A stretch of DNA of 64,000 bases from Arthonia radiata (Eukaryota; Ascomycota; Arthoniomycetes; Arthoniales; Arthoniaceae), in contig PSQN01000013.1 of assembly GCA_002989075.1 (NCBI GenBank), forward strand, positions 1,274,379-1,338,378, written 5' to 3'. The translations under genes and the position numbers were made by a program. Shown here piece by piece: positions 31,232 through 40,665 of this stretch (positions are counted from its first letter, which is position 1; every line of letters begins with the position of its first letter). The notes beneath the pieces are model-generated. The model did no database searches and was not told the DNA's origin. It saw only the letters and a list, made by a program, of their open reading frames with translations.

Positions 31232-32113
31232 ATGTTTGCTTTCAACTCCGCCTGCAACCATCGCATTTTCGCCGGCGGTTGTGACCTCGCCATGGCTTCG
31301 CCGTCGGACGAAACGGTGTGCATTGACGAATCAGACTATTCACCTTTCGTCATGCCAGCAATCGGCGTCTTGTTTGCTCTCGCGAAAACCGCGATCTACA
31401 AGCAAGGTCTGCAACCCGACGAAGCGCCGCTACTAGACATCCTCACAAAGAACCCTGATGAGGGCAGTGACTCATCCAGTAGCCCGACAACGATCTGCAG
31501 CAGGCCGCGAACATTCAGTGAACTTGAGTCTCCAGTGGCCGCAACGACGACACGCTCAGGCAAAGTCCCCCAGCTGCCCACAGAGATCATCCAAACCATC
31601 ATCACCGCCCGCCTAAACGACGCCTTCACACCATTCGCGACTCTCACGATATCGATAACTCCCGAAGCCCTAGCCGATTACTACCCCAAAGAAGCGATGA
31701 AACTAGCCCGAGTCTCCAAGTCTTCATTCAAAGCGGTCAAGACGGCTGTGACGGAGCACAACAGGTTCCTTTGGGCCAAGCAAAGGGATCTCTACGGTGA
31801 GCAAGTACAAGGTGCAGAAACGTTTCGAGCTCTAGCTGATGAAGATACCGCAGCGATACACCAATCCACGCCAGGGATAGTATATGAAAGCCATTGCCCA
31901 TTGATCGCGAATGATCTGGGGATGCGGCAGACGGAGAGGCTGGAGTTGGTGATCGAAATATTGGAAATCGAACTCGGGTTGGGGTGTCAGATGATTGAGC
32001 GTGCAAGAGATCTGCTCGTTGAGAGAGCTCGGAAGAGTGCGTGGTGGCGGATGCCGCCGCCGACACGTGGAAGTCTGGACCAACGTTATAAGCGGCGTTT
32101 GTTAGGCGCGTGA
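31232..32113 (+). CDS. F-box-like array protein 18 (long N-terminus)
   Basis: The longest member, 293 residues; a start at the in-frame ATG 31292 would give 273. The extra N-terminal ~110 residues are acidic and Ser/Thr-rich and have no match in siblings. Block 1 is QLPTEIIQTIITARLNDAF (LPTE 115-118), block 2 MKLARVSKSSFKAVKTAV (156-173), block 3 about 236-258. With the next two genes it forms a PQLPTE subgroup. CACCTCGTCACC lies at 31169-31180, just upstream. Confidence 0.75.
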   Translation: MFAFNSACNHRIFAGGCDLAMASPSDETVCIDESDYSPFVMPAIGVLFALAKTAIYKQGLQPDEAPLLDILTKNPDEGSDSSSSPTTICSRPRTFSELESPVAATTTRSGKVPQLPTEIIQTIITARLNDAFTPFATLTISITPEALADYYPKEAMKLARVSKSSFKAVKTAVTEHNRFLWAKQRDLYGEQVQGAETFRALADEDTAAIHQSTPGIVYESHCPLIANDLGMRQTERLELVIEILEIELGLGCQMIERARDLLVERARKSAWWRMPPPTRGSLDQRYKRRLLGA

Positions 32114-32314
32114 AATGCAGGCGGACGCACTGAGGAGGTGAAGCATGCTCTTCTGTCAGTTGTGCCTCTTCGCCACCTTGCACCTCGAGAGTCGACCGTG
32201 CATTTGTATCGTGCCACAATTCTCGTTGAAGTCCTGTCCCGAGTCCAAAGCGTATTTCAACATCTTCATCAATTTACAACCACAGTCTTCGTCAAACCAC
32301 AAGTTGCTTCCAAG

Positions 32315-32806
32315 ATGCCAAAATCCACAACCATGGCCACTCCCAAGAAGCCACCCCAACTACCCACCGAAACCATCCAACACATCATCTCCCTACGCTT
32401 GGGCTCAGCATTCTTCCCTCGCTACAACATTCCGTTCGGTCCTCCAGACAATGACTACTTCGAGGAGTCACGGAAGCTCATCAAGATCACGCCGACTTTT
32501 CTAAAGCCAGTGAAAGCATCAACGGAGAAGACGATTCTGTACTTCGAGCAGACCTTGCCCGAGCTGGAACGCGAGAGGGTTCAGCTCGTGCAGATCGTGT
32601 TCGGTGCTGGGTTTCCAACAGCAGTACAGCTGGATCCCTTACAGCCGAAGTTGCTGAGGTTGCAATATGTGCGGAACCAACTCGACAAGGGAAGGGACAC
32701 GCTCGAAAAATTGCGAACGCTGAAGGGGGAGTGTGAGAGGTTGGAGAGGAGTGTCGGTGTGGTGGGTATTGTGAGGGGTGTCTCTAAGTTAGGTGACCGC
32801 TCGTGA
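32315..32806 (+). CDS. F-box-like array protein 19
   Basis: A 163-residue array member from the ATG at 32315 (another at 32333); the frame is open upstream to 32138 without family similarity. Block 1 is QLPTETIQHIISLRLGSAF (LPTE 16-19). Block 2 is SRKLIKITPTFLKPVKAST (52-70), aligned with 'LARVSKSSFKAVKTAV' of the previous gene although VSK has become ITP. Block 3 is about 112-135, ending in a Leu-rich helix. GCACCTCG lies ~135 bases upstream. Confidence 0.75.
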   Translation: MPKSTTMATPKKPPQLPTETIQHIISLRLGSAFFPRYNIPFGPPDNDYFEESRKLIKITPTFLKPVKASTEKTILYFEQTLPELERERVQLVQIVFGAGFPTAVQLDPLQPKLLRLQYVRNQLDKGRDTLEKLRTLKGECERLERSVGVVGIVRGVSKLGDRS

Positions 32807-33233
32807 AGACGCGCGATGCGCTTGGAGTATAGTCTGGTCTGGAGGTCGTACACTGGATATGTATTTCTGTCTTACTAGGGAAGGGTTTTGGCAAGAGGCC
32901 AAATGGCGACGGCATGCTTTCAGCCGGATGAGGTAGTGTCGACCAACATATAGAAAACAATCGTCATCGCACCCTGCACAGCTGAAATCTCTGGGTAGCA
33001 GATCACTTGTCGTAGAGATTCGATGTCGGCGGCACTCTTTAGAGCAGATCATTTCCAACCGGCCGAAAGAAACGGTCAAGCCGAAACGTCGTTTGTCACC
33101 TCGTTCTATCTTCCCTTCATGTAGCTGGCCTCCAACGCTTTTACTTGCCGTCGATCTCTACTGCTTCTATTGCAAACCCAAGCTCTCGCTAACATATCAA
33201 TCGCAGCGGACAAAGTCAGCAAGCACAACAGCC

Positions 33234-33701
33234 ATGAAACCCTCACACAAGCCTCCGCAGCTGCCCACCGAGATCATCGAGATCATCGACACCATCATCA
33301 ACTTCCGACTGACCACAGCACTCCTCGCCCTCTTCGAGCGCACCGCTTTCCCAGTGTTTCCCAGACCAACAATACGCTCGGCCCCACTACGAACTTATCA
33401 GGAAGAAACATTCAAGCTAGCAAGCATCTCCCCAAAGGCTCTCAAAGCAGTGAGGACAATCGTCATCGAGCACATTGCTCTGGCTCGGATTCGTGAGTCA
33501 GAGGTGGCGGCAGCACTGGCGGCCGCCCGCAGCTCGCCAATGACGCAAGGGGGAATGCTCAACGTGTCGAGGGGAACGCGGATTCAATGTCTCGAGCAGT
33601 ATCTTTGGGCCTGCCAGGTCATCAATCATCTTTTGACGGTGCTCAAGGCTAAGTTGAAGAAACTGGACGCGGTCGTGAACGGCAAAGGCGGTGAGGCGTG
33701 A
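33234..33701 (+). CDS. F-box-like array protein 20
   Basis: A 155-residue array member with almost no tail. Block 1 is QLPTEIIEIIDTIINFRLTTAL with a three-residue repeat-like insertion (EII-EII); LPTE is at 10-13. Block 2 is FKLASISPKALKAVRTIVIE (60-79), sharing KAVKT/KAVRT with member 18. An Ala-rich helix follows, then block 3 (119-144, YLWACQVINHLLTVLKAKL). A TCACCTCG motif lies at 33096-33103, 138 bases upstream. Confidence 0.8.
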   Translation: MKPSHKPPQLPTEIIEIIDTIINFRLTTALLALFERTAFPVFPRPTIRSAPLRTYQEETFKLASISPKALKAVRTIVIEHIALARIRESEVAAALAAARSSPMTQGGMLNVSRGTRIQCLEQYLWACQVINHLLTVLKAKLKKLDAVVNGKGGEA

Positions 33702-33959
33702 TCGAGTGGTTCGGGCTGCGAGATGTCGTCCACGACAGCATCAATAGACCAAGCTGATCCCGAGGAGATTAGAGACACTTGCACGTTTCCAGGGAAGGAG
33801 CCCCCAAGCCGCATATGCATACCATAATTCAATGCCAAGACAGCTGCAGCCCTGTCATGGCTCCACTGCTGCTGTCATCCTTTTTCGACGACTTCGCTCT
33901 TCTTGCATCCCTCATTGACCACTTCAGCTTCGACAAGTTGCAAGCGCACAGTCAGCATC

Positions 33960-34482
33960 ATGGCTTCTTCCGACGGTTCTGCAACTGCCGCCGCACCTAC
34001 ATCGAGCATCACGAAGAGCCCTTCACTGCCAAAAGAGCTCGTCAACGACATCATCAGCTATCGCCTCAACACCGACTTCGACGAGCTCCATCAGGCACTC
34101 CTCAACAAGCGCAGCAGCATCAACAACCCTGATCCTACGCCACCTAAACAGGAATCGGAAGCCTACATCACCGCATTGACGAGCACCTTCTCGCTGTCGC
34201 ACGCCCATCTGCACTTCGTCTCCAAAACAGTCCTGCCGCTACATCTGAAAGCTATCGAGAAGTATCACAAGAGTGTGCAGAACGAGCACAAAGTGAACAT
34301 CTCACATCACCTGTTCGTCAACCGTCATCGAGATCGCCATGGACGTGTTGGTGGAGATGGAGGTGATCCGAGACATGCTCAAGGAGTTGGACGGAGGACC
34401 TAAGATGGAGGATAAGTTGAGAGAGTGGCGTGGGGAGACGTCGACTTCGGCTGCGGGTCCTCCGGAAGCCGTTGAACAATAA
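33960..34482 (+). CDS. F-box-like array protein 21 (probable intron)
   Basis: The 5' frame (from the ATG at 33960) has block 1 SLPKELVNDIISYRLNTDF (LPKE 23-26) and block 2 about 73-92. It then turns into an Arg/Gly-rich stretch unlike the family. The next frame (34333-34482) holds a good block 3 (IAMDVLVEMEVIRDMLKELD) and a stop at 34480. A 58-nt intron at 34275-34332 (GTGCAG...CATCGAG) would join them in phase. The donor is poor, so a one-base frameshift or another short intron is possible. Confidence 0.6.
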
Positions 34483-34978
34483 TTTACGGCAAGATGCGTG
34501 AATAACTAAAGCGGAGTTTCGATCGAGCGTGCAAGCGGGAAATGCGAGCGTGGCGCTTTTGGCGCACGGCTGTGCCAGCTTTTGAGGCCAACAAAGAGAT
34601 GGTCTTGTGATGCAGGCCGTAGCAAAGGTGCTACAATCACCTTTATCCAACATGAAGCCGTCTTGAGAATGTTATTGGAGTCTTCACATATTCATCTACT
34701 CTTTAAACTCATACTGTATCCTTCTGTCATCACCTGCATAGCGGCCTTCAGATGCTGAAGTGCTGCCTTAGGCTGACACTGTTCAGGGAAGGTCCAAGCG
34801 TGTCGACGGTTCTTGTTTCTTGAGCCTCTCTTCACCTCGGTCTCTTCTCTTCTTCTCTCTTCCCTCTCATGCTCGACTCTCTCCGAAGTCTATAAGCAAT
34901 ACCTTCTTCAATTACAACACCAGTCGGCCAGAGGTCACTTTCGTGACCCATCAAGTTCGAACACCTCACCATCTCATC

Positions 34979-35518
34979 ATGACGTCCACGCCGAAGACGC
35001 CGCTGCCAAGTCTGCCGAACGAGCTCATCGAGAAGATCATCATTCACCGTCTCGACGACCACTTGAGCAGCATCATTGAGGTTTTGATAAAGTTTGCAGC
35101 CCGGCGCACGAACAAAAAGCTGAAGGCCGTTAGAGAGGCGTACACCACACTATTGTGGGGTATGGTTACGCAGATGTCAGCTTTGGCTGCAGCATCCCAC
35201 ACGTGCCGTCGAATCGTCGTTGACAAAGCCATTCCTGAGGCAATCTCGTTTCTCCAGGAGCACAAGACGACCATTGAAAGCGAAGTAGCGTTGTATGGCC
35301 AAGTGAAACGGATCCTGGGCGTTGAGATCCACGCAGACAATTTCACCAAGGATGAAGGGTATATGATGCGGGAAATGAGCATTTTCAGCTTGGATCTCTG
35401 CTTGAAGCACTTGCGGAAGATACAGGCTGCGCTTCGAAGGATCTTTGGTGAGCTCCCAGACAACACGAGCAGCGCGAATGTAGAGACAGTGTGGATCCCA
35501 TGGAAAGCGTATCTGTGA
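34979..35518 (+). CDS. F-box-like array protein 22
   Basis: A 179-residue array member from the ATG at 34979. Block 1 is SLPNELIEKIIIHRLDDHL (LPNE 12-15), closely like member 23 (QLPNELLLKIIYHRLDSHL). Block 2 is MSALAAASHTCRRIVVDKAI (66-85), block 3 about 128-152 (SLDLCLKHLRKIQAALRRIF). A TCACCTCG motif lies at 34832-34839, 147 bases upstream. Confidence 0.8.
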   Translation: MTSTPKTPLPSLPNELIEKIIIHRLDDHLSSIIEVLIKFAARRTNKKLKAVREAYTTLLWGMVTQMSALAAASHTCRRIVVDKAIPEAISFLQEHKTTIESEVALYGQVKRILGVEIHADNFTKDEGYMMREMSIFSLDLCLKHLRKIQAALRRIFGELPDNTSSANVETVWIPWKAYL

Positions 35519-35654
35519 GCGAAGATGGTGCTGGCAAGATACGAGCGATGAGTTGGGGTTGCAAAGCGGATATGCAGGTGTCGTAAAGACCAGGCACATT
35601 AGCGAAGATGAGGAGACTCGAAGGTCCGTCTGCTGTATGCTGGGCTCGACACGA

Positions 35655-35808
35655 ACGAGGTTAATGAGACTCCAACGAGACCCCAACGAGAGGTAGTGAG
35701 ACGACAACGGGACCCCATCGAGACTCCAACGAACAGCCCCAACGAGGCTCCATGGAGATTCCAACGAGACTCCATACAGACTCCATACAGACTCCCAAGA
35801 GACGCCGC
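35655..35808. repeat. degenerate minisatellite
   Basis: A run of imperfect units built on AACGAGACTCCA and variants (GAGACCCCAACGAGA, CCATCGAGACTCCAACGA, ACTCCATACAG twice in a row). Units are about 10-18 bp and drift in length, so copy number is unclear, probably 9-12. It lies in a non-coding spacer. Confidence 0.6.
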
Positions 35809-36133
35809 ACTTCCGGCCCTGGTTGGAAGATTCATATTCGAGTGAGTCAGACTCCGCGACTTCACGGATTGCTATGCGCCTACTAGAAATATCCGAGACA
35901 GGTGCGACCGCCGCGGTATGTCCTATGATTTGCGCTGATGTTCGAAGGAGCGAGTGCCTATCACAGCTTGCTCGATGACTTCCTGGTCCCTGGTTATGCC
36001 TGCTCGCCTATGCCTGCTCGCCATTGTTGTAATTGGGAAGAACCCACAGCGTGACCTGCTTCCAGTTGACGATTTAGCGTGCCCAGAAACGAGGAATATG
36101 ATAGCATGGCTGCATCATGACTGTTTGAGACCT

Positions 36134-36141
36134 GTGTACCG
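36134..36141. repeat. 8-bp target-site duplication (left, copy 2)
   Basis: GTGTACCG before the element is repeated exactly at 36489-36496 after it. Confidence 0.85.
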
Positions 36142-36488
36142 CAGTGTTGGTGATGGAGCGGTAACCACCACATTTGGCCTCTTACTATACCTACCACGCT
36201 TTTAGGCCCCTGGTTACCGGTAACCGTGGTATATACCTACTATCGGGTATCTGCTAAAGATTGCCTAAACCGGTATTCGGTAGTTCTAACTGGCCCCTCG
36301 ATATACACCCGACTATACTCTACGCGAAGAGCGTAACCTATTCTTACCTGTTTGGGCTAGTGTGTAGTTACTACGGCGTATATAGACGAAATATGCGGTA
36401 ACTAGGGCCGTAGGAGGGCTTACCATACCTACTATCTACCACGGTAACTATACCCACCAAATACCTTAACGCTCCATCACCAACACTG
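36142..36488. mobile_element. hAT-like MITE, copy 2
   Basis: A 347-bp element of the same family and orientation as 19903-20248. The inverted ends (CAGTGTTGGTGATGGAGCG and complement) are intact, with one mismatch just inside, and the 8-bp duplications GTGTACCG are perfect. It keeps more C and G at positions where copy 1 has T and A. It lies in a spacer and breaks no evident gene. No coding capacity is present. Confidence 0.85.
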
Positions 36489-37175
36489 GTGTACCGTCGT
36501 CGTGTCTGGTGCGACTCTAACTACGGCACTAGAAACCGCATCTGCCCAGGTTCATCGCCTCGCCGAAATGAGTTGACCAGAACGTCTGTCAAGCAGCAAG
36601 CTGATGTTTCTGGTTTCAAGCTTTGTGCCTGTCAAGCACAATACCAAGTTCGCCAAAGCACTTAGCGAGCTGACCGTCAATAGCAGTGTGCAGCCACTGA
36701 TATCAATGCCCTGCATTCCATGCTGCCTGCGGTGCATTTCCAACACAGTGTCATGGACGAGCTGAACATAGACTTTCTTCTAGCAAAGGAGACCGTGTTT
36801 GAGGAGAAGCAGTAGGAGGCCCTCTTCGTGAGTTTCTGCAGCCATTGAAGGATATAGAATGCTTCGCTCGTCTCTCGCATATTCGTGGGCGATGACCGCC
36901 TTCATTTCTAGCTCATTCACCAATCCCTCACTGTAGCTGCTTCGTCGTTCATCTGAGTGGAATGCTGTCTTGATGCGCAGGCTTGATGTGGAAGGCCTAC
37001 CCGCCGTCGCTTTCAGTTCGTCCTTCACCTACGTCATTGCTCCGCTTCGCACTTTGAATCTCTTCACATAGCTTCTCGCTTTTTCAACGTCTTCTCAGCG
37101 AGGAATTTTGCTTCAATAGCAGCCTCTGCAGCATTTTTCGATCCCGTTCTGCAGAATCAGCACGACGTCACCAGC
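36489..37175. other. array spacer with minus-strand frame remnant
   Basis: About 690 bases. On the minus strand one frame runs from about 37050 to 36552 with a single internal TAG near 36774 (ending ...GLLC, then KKVYVQLVHDTVLEMHRRQH). This may be a host-gene remnant of unknown kind. The promoter of the next array gene must also lie here; TCACCTAC at 37024 is a near match to the shared upstream motif. Confidence 0.3.
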
Positions 37176-37676
37176 ATGAGCTCCAAGCTATCGAAAGTCG
37201 TGCCACAGCTGCCGAACGAGCTCCTGCTAAAGATCATCTATCACCGCCTCGACAGCCATCTTGACAAGCTTCGCGTCGGGTCGTGGACGCTCGCGCGAAC
37301 CATAGGAGGAGGTTTAATTCCGGAGGATGTCGAAGCCTACATACAGGCCTATGGCGCCCAGCTCTACAACATTGGGACAGCATCGCATTTGTGCCGAGAA
37401 ATGGTTGCCGACGTAGTGCTCCCGGCACACCTTGCATACCTCAATCAATCGATCACCAGATTTCAGAACGAGGTCGAATCTACCAATGCCGCCAGAGTCA
37501 ACCACGACACGACTCGCAGTGTTGCAAATGTGCTCCAGCGGTACAAGATGTACAACGCACATACATGCTTGAGACAGCTCAACGCCATTCGAGACAAGGC
37601 CATGCACGTTCAAGCTACACTTCAAAAGATTGGCGGAGGGGCTCCAATGAACGCGGATTCGATATCATTGTGTTGA
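37176..37676 (+). CDS. F-box-like array protein 23
   Basis: A 166-residue array member. Block 1 is QLPNELLLKIIYHRLDSHL (LPNE 12-15), block 2 LYNIGTASHLCREMVADVVL (63-82), block 3 about 135-155 (HTCLRQLNAIRDKAMHVQATL). It is close to member 22 despite the 1.7 kb of transposon and repeat sequence between them. This suggests the pair was adjacent before those insertions. The start is the first ATG (CACCAGCATGAG). Confidence 0.8.
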   Translation: MSSKLSKVVPQLPNELLLKIIYHRLDSHLDKLRVGSWTLARTIGGGLIPEDVEAYIQAYGAQLYNIGTASHLCREMVADVVLPAHLAYLNQSITRFQNEVESTNAARVNHDTTRSVANVLQRYKMYNAHTCLRQLNAIRDKAMHVQATLQKIGGGAPMNADSISLC

Positions 37677-38381
37677 GCTTGCAAGATCCTCGTCGCCATT
37701 GGAAACCGAGCTACACGATGTTCGTGCACAAGGTCGAGGGGTGGGAAGTGAAAGTGCTCTTTGTGACACCAAAGCGATCCCAGTCCAATACGGTAAGTCG
37801 ATTCGAGGACTCAGACCCTTGTCATCTAACACGCTATCGAAGGTCTCTTCGCGCGCGTTCACGTTGACCACTTGAGCTTCAAGGAAGGGCAGACCCTTCA
37901 CGGAAGGTTGATGCTTGGACCAAAGACGCTCGAGCGTCGACATCAGAGACGTGCGTTTTTGCTGAGCTGAAAATGAACGCATTTCGATTCAGATTTTACG
38001 ATAGAGCATTTTTTGCAAACTTGTGACGGCGATAGAAGAATCTCGCAGAGCGCCCGGGGCTGAAGCCGTGTTCTCTTGCTCGCTGCCCAGGATGTCAGTT
38101 GGCTCAAAGATGCTGAACGTCAATACTGCAGTGTAGTCTTTTCGTGAGGATACCTTGACCCCGTGAAGATGATAAAGCCTCACGTCATTATCTGAGTATT
38201 GTCTCATTTGCCTTCATGCAGGTGAGCCGCAGATGTGTAGGTCCTTTGAGACCACATGCGGGGCTGTACCGCTTATGGAATGTGCACCCGTGGCGGCAGT
38301 CTGATCTTGCTTGACTCTCCTTCTCCGTCTTCCTCTCACTCTTCTCGCAAAATCTTCGAGCAGTGACAGCCTGCATTCACG
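37677..38381. other. array spacer
   Basis: About 700 bases. Short frames exist on both strands (plus 37717 onward, minus 37665-37982 and 37989-38207). A GTAAGT...CTAAC...AAG series at about 37792-37843 looks like a plus-strand intron, but I could not build a convincing gene around it. Confidence 0.35.
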
Positions 38382-38915
38382 ATGGCGAAGAAACGTGCAA
38401 GCAAGGCATCCAAACTCCGTGATACCAGCACCACCCGTCTACCAGACCTGCCAATCGAGATCATCCTCAAGATCATGGCTCACCGACTCGATATGGACCT
38501 CGATCGCACACAGCTTTATCCGCACCCTGGAGGAAGACCGAGATGCCGATGCAACAAGTGCAAGAAGTGGGACTCAAGTCCTGTGGCACTCCACACGCCC
38601 CAACACTATCATGGTCACATCCTCGCTCTAGCGCTCGTCTCTTGGTCTATCTTTCACCACGTCCTCAAACAAATCAAGAGCCATATCAGCATTTTGCAGC
38701 TAAGACTAGACATTCTGGCTGCCACTTTCAAAATACGCAGCTTTTTCTTCTTCCAGCTTTCCCACCGGATCGTCAACAAGGTAGACCACACATTCAATGT
38801 CGAGGAGCTGCCTGACGACTCCCTATCGGGTCTTGAGGAATGGCGGAACACGGATGTTCTCCTGACGACGGTCGAACGCTTGAATGTTGGGATGGACGGT
38901 GTTAGGAGGCGCTGA
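38382..38915 (+). CDS. F-box-like array protein 24 (Cys cluster)
   Basis: A 177-residue array member with a basic tail (KKRASKASK). Block 1 is DLPIEIILKIMAHRLDMDL (LPIE 23-26). The spacer between blocks 1 and 2 carries C-x-C-x-x-C (55, 57, 60) followed by HTPQHYHGH (71-79). This arrangement is shared in outline with the next two genes and may bind a metal. Block 2 is LALALVSWSIFHHVLKQIK (81-99), block 3 near the C-terminus (TVERLNVGMDGVRR). Confidence 0.75.
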   Translation: MAKKRASKASKLRDTSTTRLPDLPIEIILKIMAHRLDMDLDRTQLYPHPGGRPRCRCNKCKKWDSSPVALHTPQHYHGHILALALVSWSIFHHVLKQIKSHISILQLRLDILAATFKIRSFFFFQLSHRIVNKVDHTFNVEELPDDSLSGLEEWRNTDVLLTTVERLNVGMDGVRRR

Positions 38916-39160
38916 AGGCGAGGCGATGTGAGGGATGGTGGTGATTGCGTTGCGCAGTTGTGGCCGCATCTCTTCAGGTGCTCAGTAGGAATCGAGCTAG
39001 GAAGTGGCAGGCTTCATCCAGTGGCAAACAATGCAAGCGCTTATCCAGATATGGCAGCCAGATCTTGGCGTTCATCACCTTCGTGCTTCTTCTTCTGCAA
39101 GTCCTCTTCTTCGCATCTTCATCATAAGCCTCACAAGAAAATCGTTCCGAACAGGCAATA

Positions 39161-39801
39161 ATGGAGCAAACACCTGCGACTTCAAGGTCCACCGCCAGCA
39201 AATCGAGCCTCAAAGCACAGCTCCCTGCCGAGCTCATCTTCCACATTCTGGCCCTCTACCTTCAATCAATTGTTGAGAAGACGCGACCCCTACCTGAGCG
39301 CCCCATGAGAGGTTATGGTTGCCCATGTTCTGGTCACCGAAGAACACGTAACATCCTGGAGACGTGTACCAGTCCCGAGTACTATCGTGCTGAGATCGTC
39401 AAGATTGCCACGTGAGTCGCAGTCAACCCTCCAGTCAAGCGAAGTTCCGTGCTAATGTCGATCCAAGGCTGTTTCGCAGTTGCTTCATGCACGTGAAGCG
39501 TTTGCTGGATGATCATATGGAGACGGTGCGGAGAAAGTGGGACGTGCTTCACGCGACTTGCAAGGCGCGTGGCGCGTGGAGGCGTGCTAATAGAGAGTGG
39601 CCTGTTCGACCGACGGTGGATGTCATAAGCGAGGAGGAGCTGGCCACGGACTTCCTCGACGAGGAATTCGAGGATATCGCAGCTGTTTTGCAGACTGTGT
39701 GGGACTCGTTGTCAGTGTTCACTTGTCTTGAAGAGATGCTTGACGCATCCGGGCGTCTCGACTGCAGGCCGTACGTTGCGACAGGCGAGCGCGCTATCTA
39801 A
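39161..39801 (+). CDS. F-box-like array protein 25 (Cys cluster, one intron)
   Basis: Exons 39161-39411 and 39468-39801 with a 56-nt GTGAGT...GCTAATG...CCAAG intron, phase 2, giving 194 residues. Block 1 is QLPAELIFHILALYLQSIV (LPAE 21-24). The spacer has C54, C56 and C69 and then SPEYYRAEIVKIA, aligned with KYYCAHALRIA of the next gene. The intron interrupts block 2, which reads IVKIATLFRSCFMHVKRLL after splicing. Exon 1 is 251 nt, the same as in the next gene. The second exon ends in an acidic region and block 3. Confidence 0.75.
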
Positions 39802-40103
39802 GCACATGATGCTCTCTAGACTAGGGAAGAGTGGATAAGCAGCAGCCTGGATGCAAAGTCTGGAGCGGCGGAGGCTGAAGAAAAGGCAATGCGAAGGGTG
39901 GTGGTGATGGCGGTGTTGCATCTCTTGGAGTGCTCAGCGAACTCCGAGCTGGGAAGTTTTGAGTTTGGAAGTAGGGCGAACAGCTTGAGCACCTAAACTT
40001 GGCGCCCTGATGCCACCTTCGTGCTCCGCCTGCGCCTTTGTTTCCCTTTCTCCTCCTTCGTCTCCCTCACGATCACACGGTCTTACTTCTCAAGACTCGA
40101 CAA

Positions 40104-40665
40104 ATGCAACAATCAGTCGCAATGCCACGGTCAGAAGCACCTAAACCCAAAGAGGCGAAGCTGCTGCCAGCGGAGCTCATTCTTCACATCTTGACCCTGT
40201 ACCTCAACGGTATCCTCGATGAAGCCTTTACAATCGGCCCGGACTCCGCCGAACACAATAACCTCGCGTGCCCAGGGGGCACAAGAGAACAGTTCGGTTG
40301 CCATGCTTGCCACGGACCCAAATACTATTGTGCTCATGCACTCAGGATCGCCAGGTAAACCAGGCCGGTAACGTCATTCGGCCAAAGCGCGATGTTGACA
40401 CATAAGCAGGTTATCTCGAGTCTGCTTTCAACACTTCCGCAAGGTCATCAGAGACCAGTCCAGGTATTTGCGGGACAAGTGGGCTGTGCTGTTTGACATC
40501 GTGATTGGCAGAGACGCGGGGTTGCCAGTCGAGAGTGATCAGGGGGCGAGCTCCGACAACGTGGCCGAGATGTGCAACACGGCGGTCGGAATGAATACTG
40601 TGTACCGACTGGCGGAGGGTTTCGAGTGTCTTCCCGAGCAAGTAGATGGTGTTGGGTCTGCTTGA
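40104..40665 (+). CDS. F-box-like array protein 26 (Cys cluster, one intron)
   Basis: Exons 40104-40354 and 40410-40665 with a 55-nt GTAAAC...AAGCAG intron, phase 2, giving 168 residues. Starting at 40104 gives LPAE at residues 21-24 and a 251-nt first exon, exactly as in the previous gene, which supports both starts. Block 1 is LLPAELILHILTLYLNGIL. The spacer has C56, C66, C69 and C76 plus two His (67, 70). Block 2 after splicing is ALRIARLSRVCFQHFRKVI. A CCACCTTCGTGCT stretch ~90 bases upstream matches one before gene 25. Confidence 0.75.

Larger units (their letters stand above)
35519..36141. other. array spacer with minisatellite
   Basis: About 620 bases. It contains the short tandem repeat at 35655-35808 and ends at the second MITE. 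No supported gene is seen. Confidence 0.45.

Noticed and set aside
37665-38207. Minus-strand frames and a plus-strand intron-like GTAAGT...CTAAC...AAG series after array gene 23
   Set aside because: The two readings conflict, and neither gives a product with family features or a sound length.
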